Assembly (NCBI GenBank): GCA_028023455.1
Contig: JAQFVV010006216.1
Coordinates: forward strand, 5,001-69,000
Reading direction: 5' to 3'
Origin: Epiperipatus broadwayi
Lineage: Eukaryota; Onychophora; Udeonychophora; Euonychophora; Peripatidae
DNA length: 64,000 bases
Made by a program: the position numbers and the translations under genes. Position 1 is the first letter of the stretch; each line of letters begins with the position of its first letter. This document shows, piece after piece, positions 53,267-64,000 of the stretch. The notes beneath the pieces are model-generated. The model was not told the origin of the DNA and did no database searches. It was given only the letters and a program-made list of their open reading frames with translations.

Positions 53267-53712
53267 TGTTATATCACAGTTTTCTATTCTAATATACTTA
53301 GAATTATTTTGCAGGCAGTCTCATAATGAATCATTTTTAATAACTTTTAAATACAATTTTACTTCTCATTTATCAATGCTCATTCATTCAGTCTGATAAA
53401 AAGAACATTTTTCTTTCATCTGATCTCCAACGATATATACAGAATAAGTGGCATTGATAAATGAAAAAGAAAATTATATTTGCAAGATTATTAAAAAATG
53501 ATTCATTATTAGCCTGCCTACAAAATAATTATGGGTAACATATTAGAAAAAGAATGGTCTGTGATATGATTATAATCCCACACATTACATATTCAAGCAG
53601 TAGTAAAAGTTATTTACATTGTGTTGAAATTAATAATATATATGGTATTTATTTGTCATTAATCTTTTTTATATTAGATATGTATATTTACATTATTTTA
53701 CATTAAAATATA
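53267..53712. other. AT-rich non-coding stretch
   Basis: Nothing recognised. There is an imperfect inverted pair 'aatgaatcattttta' (about 53325) / 'aaaaaatgattcatt' (about 53490). Confidence 0.5.
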
Positions 53713-54061
<349 letters not shown>

Positions 54062-54357
54062 GTTTAAAGAATGAGTTTTATTAGGCAACAGAGAGTAGCA
54101 TAGCTTTTGATTTGAATACATATGTTTGCAATTGCAGTTATTGGGTTTACATTAACCATTTGATGTAAATGTAAATTAAAAGGTCAAGAGAGAAGAGGTG
54201 TTGGTTACAACTTTTAAAGGATCAAAAGGTTATGACATTAATTCACATAATATATTATTACATTTCTTTAACTTTATCCATTGTTATGCAAATTCAATTT
54301 ACAATAGGAAAAATGGGATAATTTTAGTGATTACTGCATATTGATTTCATATATATG

Positions 54358-58150
<3,793 letters not shown>

Positions 58151-61100
58151 ATATTTACCTTACTTATATATAATATTAAATATATAGTTATATTATGCTT
58201 ATTAAATTGCATACTATTTTAATACTTTTATATTATCATATCTTAATTAATTTATTATCAATATAAATTAATATATTATTATATATTAAATATTATATAT
58301 TAAAATAAGTATTATGCTTACTTGAGACTAAATAATAAATATATATAAAATATTATTTTAAATTATATTTAATATACTAATAACTTTAATTAAATATATT
58401 AAATAACTATATTTAAAAATTATAATATATTATATCAACTTAAATACACTAATTATTTAATATATATATATATTATAATTTAATCATCTATTTTATGATA
58501 TAATCTCATTATATAAAACTAGTATATTTTATTTCTATATTTATTTTAAAATAAATCAATCTTATATTAATATATATGCATAAACATATGATTATAGATT
58601 ATAATTACTTATGCCTGTATATTTTTTATTTAATTCTTATAAATATTAGAATATGTATATTAAATATACAAATTATTTTTGATATTATTTTATTTCAAAT
58701 ATTGATATCTCTGAAAATAATGAAACTCAACTTAAAAAATTACATTTATTTACAATAACTTAAATATTTATTTAATATTTACTTTAATTTTAAACTAAAT
58801 AAGTCAAATATAAGAGCTTAATTATAATATACTTAATAACTTTTACATTCTTAATGCTATATTATATATTAATTCAAAATTTAGATTTAATAAATATGTA
58901 CTTAATTACACAAATACAAGTCAAGATATTTAGTAGTACTATGAATTTATTAATAAAATAGCTATTAATCGTTACCTTTATATGTATTATCTGTATTTAC
59001 TTTATTATTAGCATTGCTTAATAGCTTTATAAAATTAATGTATCTTTGTAATGTAAAACAAATAATTGACTGCACTTATACTTTACTTATGTACTTTTAT
59101 ATTTTATCAAATATCATATATATCTTTACTTTCACTATTATTATTTAAACTATTTATCAACTCTAAATTCATAAAGCATTACCTTAGATAAATTCTATGA
59201 TTTTTTTTGTAAAAATCATTACTCTACTCTATATTTTTTAATCCTTTCTATAATTTCTATCTATAAAACATATTCTAAACTTTATCTAAATTCCGGAAAA
59301 CAAAAATCACTTTAAATAAAATATTATCATCCAAATTACCTATACTACATCCTATACTTACTAAACTCAATCAAAATATAGGCTTCTACCATAACGTAAC
59401 TTAACTTATTCAATAAACAAAATACCAAAATATAGACTTTAAATCTTTCTAAATCAAAAATAAAATAATTACTTAGATAAATATAAACATATTCTAATAC
59501 TAAACATAAATAAAATATCAATTTTTATGAGATCATATAATTACTTCTAAGCTCTCGTAATGTTTATTATGTTGATAATAAATCAAAACTTATGATTTTA
59601 ATAAAGTTTGACAATATATGTATTTATAAAATATCTATCATTCATTCTACAACAACATAATATTCAGTTGATCTAAAGAAAATATTAAATTCATTAAAAA
59701 ATCATTCTACATATTTTTACCATAATAATAATAATGTCCAATCTGCTATCCAGCATTCTTGAATTTGGCTTATAAAATAAAATCATTACTTTTCACTCAT
59801 AAACATTATTAGAATATTCCATGTTATATTAATTATAAAAATAAGTTTATGTATTATTATTATATTATTTTTAAGTTACTATTTAATAAATGTACCTAAC
59901 CTACTTTTTAATAGTTTAATAATATTTTAATTTTATGTTAAATAAATAAAATAAAAATTATATTACGTATTCCAGCAACACTTTTTTCTACCATAAAAGT
60001 TCTAACAAATATCCTACGTATAAAGTCAATAAAACACTATTCTGTTTGTATCACGTTTTTTGAAGTTTATAATAAAAATGATACTTTTTTTAAATAAATA
60101 AGTTCCCACAGAAAACAAAATAAAATTAAAAATAGTTTATAGTCTTGATCCAATTCTTATCAATTATTATTTGAAAGTTATTATTTCAACTTAGTTTATA
60201 ATTGATAAAATTGTCATTTAATTATTTTTCAATTAACTTGGTTTGGCTTGGAAGTCCATGTATTATTTAGTTTTTCAAAACAATATATCTAGGTAAGAAT
60301 CTATTTTTCCATCTATAACGGAGCGTTAGATAACTTCAATAAATAATTTTATTATATTACATTTTTTAAAATACTTATACTTATAATATATTTGCCTTTT
60401 CAAATTATCAATATCTAGTCTTTTAAGCATAAAGACTTAACAAGGCAAGTATTTATTTAAAATTATTACTGCTTCTTATATCTTTCCTTAAGATACATAT
60501 TTTACTTTTATAATTTGTCAAAATACTTTCTTTTACAGAAATATTTATATTTCTTTAAAATATCTATTAATAATAGACAATAGTAATTTAACTTTTGAAA
60601 ACTATTTATAGTCCAAAATACTACTTTTCTCGATCTTATAGTTTTCTGTACTAATCCAGCGTCTGTTACTTTTCTAGCATAAAGTTTCTGATATATTTCT
60701 ACGATACGTGATGTTTCCATGATTATTTGTACGTAAATTGAGTTTCGATATTGAGAAGACGAATAGGGAATTATTAAGTTTCTACTGCATACTTATCATT
60801 TAAAAATTATAAAATTATATACAATAACACTCTTATGATTTTACAACTGATTTTAAGAGCGTTTATAAATTTATTTGGCTATTTTCTCAATAGCACGATT
60901 AACTTAGAAAATTAATTACAGAGAGCCCCCTTCAACGATTGAATCCAGCTTTTATAGTGGAAGAGACTCCTCATCTGATTGGTACGTTTAAACAATCAAA
61001 CTTTGCTTATTTACATATTTATCAACACACTATTAAAAATAAAATAATGACTTATTTAATATTTAATATTTTATCAAATTCTTTCAAAACAATATTTATC

Positions 61101-61862
61101 GTTTATTTAAATCTATTAAACATTCTTTTGAAATATTCTTTCTCACTTGATTTAAATCTTAACTTTTATAAGATCATTTAAAATAAACTAAATCTTTTTA
61201 AATACGTTATATTTTTAAAGTAATATTTTTAAAAAATCAGATTTAATATTTTACATTAATATCTTTATTTTTATCTCGTGATAACTCACGTATTATTTAT
61301 AAATTTATAACATGATTTTTTAAAATAATTATGCAACTTTATTAGACAACTTCCACGCATGTGTGTGTATAACATCTGTTCTTTATAACACAAGAACGCT
61401 TGTCTAAAAATAAACTAACAATTGCAGTTTTAAAATAAATATTTATTTTTAAAAATAAATAAGATATTATATCAGATTTTAAAATAATTATTTGATATGA
61501 TTAAAATCAAATATTAATCTCAATTTAAGCACTTATAATTTAAAAGATTTCTATTCACTTTTAACATATATTTTAAATTAAATAAATATCTTTGTCTAAT
61601 TTTAACTTGTCTTTTAAACACTTTAGCTTTGAACATTTGTTATTAAATTTATTAATGCAGTATTACATCATAATCATCATCATTTTAAATATTTTCTCAA
61701 TATCAACACAATTCACACACCAAATACTCATAGATTGCTTTAATTAAACTTATGGTAACATTACCACAAGCAAAGTCAACATCACATTTTAAAATACTTC
61801 TTAAATTTAAAATTTTCTACTAGATTAGCACAAAACTTAAATGGTGACCCATACAAAAGGGC

Positions 61863-61866
<4 letters not shown>
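58151..61866 (-). mobile_element. TTGTGCCC-family element, copy A3 (minus)
   Basis: The minus-strand start is TTGTGCCCTTTTGTATGGGT at 61866 downward. Matches to A1/A2 include TATA (60956-60949, minus), CCAAT (60983 downward, minus), the ORF start METSRIVEIYQKLYARK (60720), acceptor-like AG at 59674-59673, and 'cttgtaatgta..acaaataattga' (about 59045). The inner end, 'tatttaccttact' (about 58160), resembles the A1 3' end (gtaagggtaca). The boundary with A2 is approximate because this 800-bp zone is nearly all A/T. Confidence 0.7.
60508..60720 (-). pseudogene. 70-aa frame in A3, unknown
   Basis: Begins METSRIVEIYQKLYARKVTD and continues GLVQKTIRSRKVVFW. It is homologous by position to the 43-codon frame of A1 and to the broken frame of A2. 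It is basic, has no signal peptide or membrane segment, and no motif is recognised. Whether it was ever translated is unknown. Confidence 0.25.
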
Positions 61867-61915
<49 letters not shown>

Positions 61916-61920
61916 TATAT
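61867..61920. repeat. (TA)n at the A3 5' edge
   Basis: A TA tract abutting the GGGCACAA end of A3. It mirrors the tract at 54360-54460. Confidence 0.95.
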
Positions 61921-62203
61921 TATTTTTACAGATATGTGTGGTTTTAGTCCATGTTATGTCATTATCCTGGTTATGATTTCTTTTGATGTTCTGCATGTCC
62001 ATGAGGGTTTGTCAGTTTTTGTTTGTTGATTCTGGGAGAATGTTTAATTGGCCTTTTTTTCTCTGATTTTAATTGCATTCAATTATTATGTTTTCCATTC
62101 CAGAATTGCCTTTCGATCTTTATTGTATATATTAGTTGTTTTATCTGGATGTTTGCTTTCTTATCTATAGTGCTGATCAGGGTCTTAGCAGTGACCATGT
62201 GGC

Positions 62204-62280
<77 letters not shown>

Positions 62281-62900
62281 TTGTGTGTGTGTGGATTTGC
62301 TATGATATCTCTATTTCTTAGATGGGTTAATTTGTTAAATAAGGTGGATGGATGGTGTCTTATGTAGCCACCCATTATAAATGAACATTGTGTGCACTTA
62401 AATGTGTATAGTATAAATGTTGCTGTTCTTATTCTTGGTACTGACTTTTCTTGATATGCATTGATAATTTTTTTATTGTGGTATTTGACTGTCAGTATGT
62501 GCTACACATTATTTTTCTTGTTTTTTCTAAGGCTATGCATTGATAAATTAAGTGTTGTAATGTTGCTTTTGTATGGTAGGAGAGTCCTCAAAATGGGTTG
62601 ATTATAATATACAATCTTTTATGGTAGAGGAAATCGGTTGTTAGCATTGCATATAGATTGATTTTTAGGATGAAGTCAAAAAATGTGTGTTCCAGTGCCC
62701 ATTTTTTCTAATCATGTATTAGTTTTCTATTGTTTGTTTTTAACATTGGGGGAGGAATCACTATTGTTCTGTTTTTGATTGATGAGAGCATAAATCTCCC
62801 AATATGTTTATTTGTCTGTGTATTGTTCATGTATTTGTTTATTGTTTTGTGCTGGTAAATAATTGATGAGATATATAGGTGTTATGGGGGTGGCTTGTCA
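61921..62900 (-). pseudogene. Decayed coding region with GIY-YIG-like signature
   Basis: On the minus strand a frame at about 62810-62600 reads GRFMLSSIKNRTIVIPPPML... with one stop. A second frame then reads ATFILYTFKCTQCSF-IMGGYIRHH (about 62430-62355), followed by TLFNKLTHLRNRD. The pattern 'lY.fkC..C...imGg..R' resembles the GIY-YIG start of retroelement endonucleases (vYkf.C..C...YIG.T.R). A (TA)n-(GT)n insertion (62204-62293) interrupts it. Beyond that, frames 'AKTLISTIDKKANIQIKQL' (about 62180-62110) could be the domain end. The assignment is tentative; it is a different lineage from the elements at 31-34 kb and 48 kb. Confidence 0.35.
62204..62293. repeat. (TA)n-(GT)n microsatellite
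   Basis: TA tract with two CA interruptions (62204-62258) and then GT repeats to 62293. Confidence 0.93.
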
Positions 62901-62999
62901 ACAAGTGGACCACCATTAACAAACAGCAAGTTGCTTTTATGATGCAAAAATGTTACTTTTTGCACCAAAAATATTTAATTATTTAATATATGAGAAGAA

Positions 63000-63216
<217 letters not shown>

Positions 63217-63253
63217 GGATGATGATGATTATTTGTCTTAAAGGGTTACAATA

Positions 63254-63740
63254 ATTTACATAGCTTGGATTGCTGTGTTTACATGGGCAATCTGTAGTTG
63301 TAGGTTTACCTATATAAAAGTTGATTTATGCTTTTACACAGGATTACAGGAATTTTACATGCTGTGGATTAGTTACATGGTTTTACATAGTTTGGATTGT
63401 TGTAGTTACATGCAGAATCTGTACATATAAATTTACATATATAAAATTTGATTTATTGATTTACATGAGATTACAAAAAAAATTTCACTCTGTGGATTAG
63501 TTCCAGAGGTTTTATGTGGTATATATTGGTGTGGTTTCATAGGCAATACATAGATGTGTGTTAATATATGTAAAAGTTGATTGATTTATTTATGCTGAGG
63601 ATTAGTTACAAGGGGTTTACATAGCTTTAGACTGCTATGGTTACACGGGTAATCTGTAGCTGTAGTGTTACATATGTAAAAGTTGATTCATTGATTTACA
63701 CAAGATTACATAAATTTTACATAGTCTGGATAGCTGTATC
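63254..63740. repeat. Minisatellite, unit 101-128 bp
   Basis: The motif TTTACATAGCTTGGATTGCT recurs at about 63254, 63382, 63510 (degenerate), 63616 and 63717. It alternates with 'aatctgta..tgta' and 'tatataaaagttgattta'. There are four units plus a partial one, diverged. The element is unusual for this window in its lower AT content and its regular 'ttaca' spacing. Confidence 0.8.
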
Positions 63741-63985
63741 TACAGATGTAATTCAGGCTTGGTTCTCTATGTTGTTGAGTTTTCTTGGTAACATAGGTGA
63801 GGACTAGAAATTTCAATGGTAGTGTGGCAATTATCTGTGAAATCTGGCCAGGTGTGAGATCAATATCTGTATTTTTATTTTTTAGGATACCTTTTTTGGT
63901 GACAAGGATTTCTCTTGGTTTCATTGGCAATGTGGGTTGTGAAAGGTGTTGGTGTGGGTGGGAGGCATGTAAACATTGCTGTGCT
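63706..63985 (-). pseudogene. Unidentified frame at the window edge
   Basis: A minus-strand frame open from a stop at about 63985 to 63706. The part beginning MKPREILVTKKGILKNKN is followed by DLTPGQISQIIATLPL. No ATG is clearly a start, and the last codons run into the minisatellite. The composition looks protein-like compared with the spurious frames here, but I recognise no family. It lies upstream, in the same direction, of the GIY-YIG-like relic and could belong to the same dead retroelement. Confidence 0.3.
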
Positions 63986-64000
63986 TATTTTCTGATGCAT

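Noticed and set aside
58576-58758. 60-aa plus frame in the centre of the A2/A3 palindrome
   Set aside because: Ile/Leu/Asn-rich composition expected by chance in nearly pure A/T sequence.

Overview
This is an extremely AT-rich, repeat-laden stretch of eukaryotic, probably invertebrate metazoan, chromosome. Long (TA)n, (TAA)n/(TTA)n, TA-GT and GA microsatellites, Penelope-like retroelements (PLEs), foldback elements and the absence of any long cellular ORF all point this way. The TA-to-GT microsatellite style and PLE content fit a mollusc such as a cephalopod, but a cnidarian or another lineage cannot be excluded. I found no conventional host protein gene, rRNA, intact tRNA or CRISPR array. 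The only clearly protein-derived sequences belong to mobile elements.

Layout. 1-10.9 kb: AT-rich non-coding DNA with TA arrays, a 24-bp perfect hairpin (2481-2558), a complex direct/inverted repeat (2625-3293) and a TA-bounded segment (7.9-10.8 kb). 10.88-15.16 kb: first copy (A1) of a large repeat here called the 'TTGTGCCC' family. 15.2-20.3 kb: non-coding, with a 240-bp tandem duplication. 20.29-24.93 kb: copy B2 (minus). 25-29 kb: nothing recognisable. 29.9-30.1 kb: a foldback. 30.36-30.57 kb: (TAA)n with a TGA block. 30.65-35.0 kb: a decayed PLE array on the minus strand (unit length 2,636 bp) ending in an inverted plus-strand RT fragment. 35.57-40.40 kb: copy B1 (plus). 43.9-48.9 kb: a cluster of palindromes, a TIR transposon (44317-45756) and a young PLE carrying an open GIY-YIG endonuclease ORF between nearly identical inverted repeats. 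50.1-53.3 kb: another foldback and a 361-bp direct duplication. 53.7-54.06 kb: a compound trinucleotide array. 54.46-61.87 kb: two A copies facing each other, making a diverged palindrome of about 7.4 kb. 61.9-64.0 kb: relics with a GIY-YIG-like signature, a (TTA)n array and a minisatellite with a unit of 101-128 bp.

The most interesting item is the TTGTGCCC family. Five copies in this window, in two subfamilies, all abut (TA)n tracts. They have no long ORF, yet they keep the layout of a transcription unit to varying degrees. The common parts are a CCAAT box about 26 bp before a TATA box, and a pyrimidine tract with AG before ATCAnC that resembles a splice acceptor. In some copies there is also an AATAAA with a downstream GT-rich block and a subterminal hairpin. 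I do not recognise the family. The second theme is head-to-head and foldback PLE ends, two of them carrying a hammerhead-ribozyme-like core.
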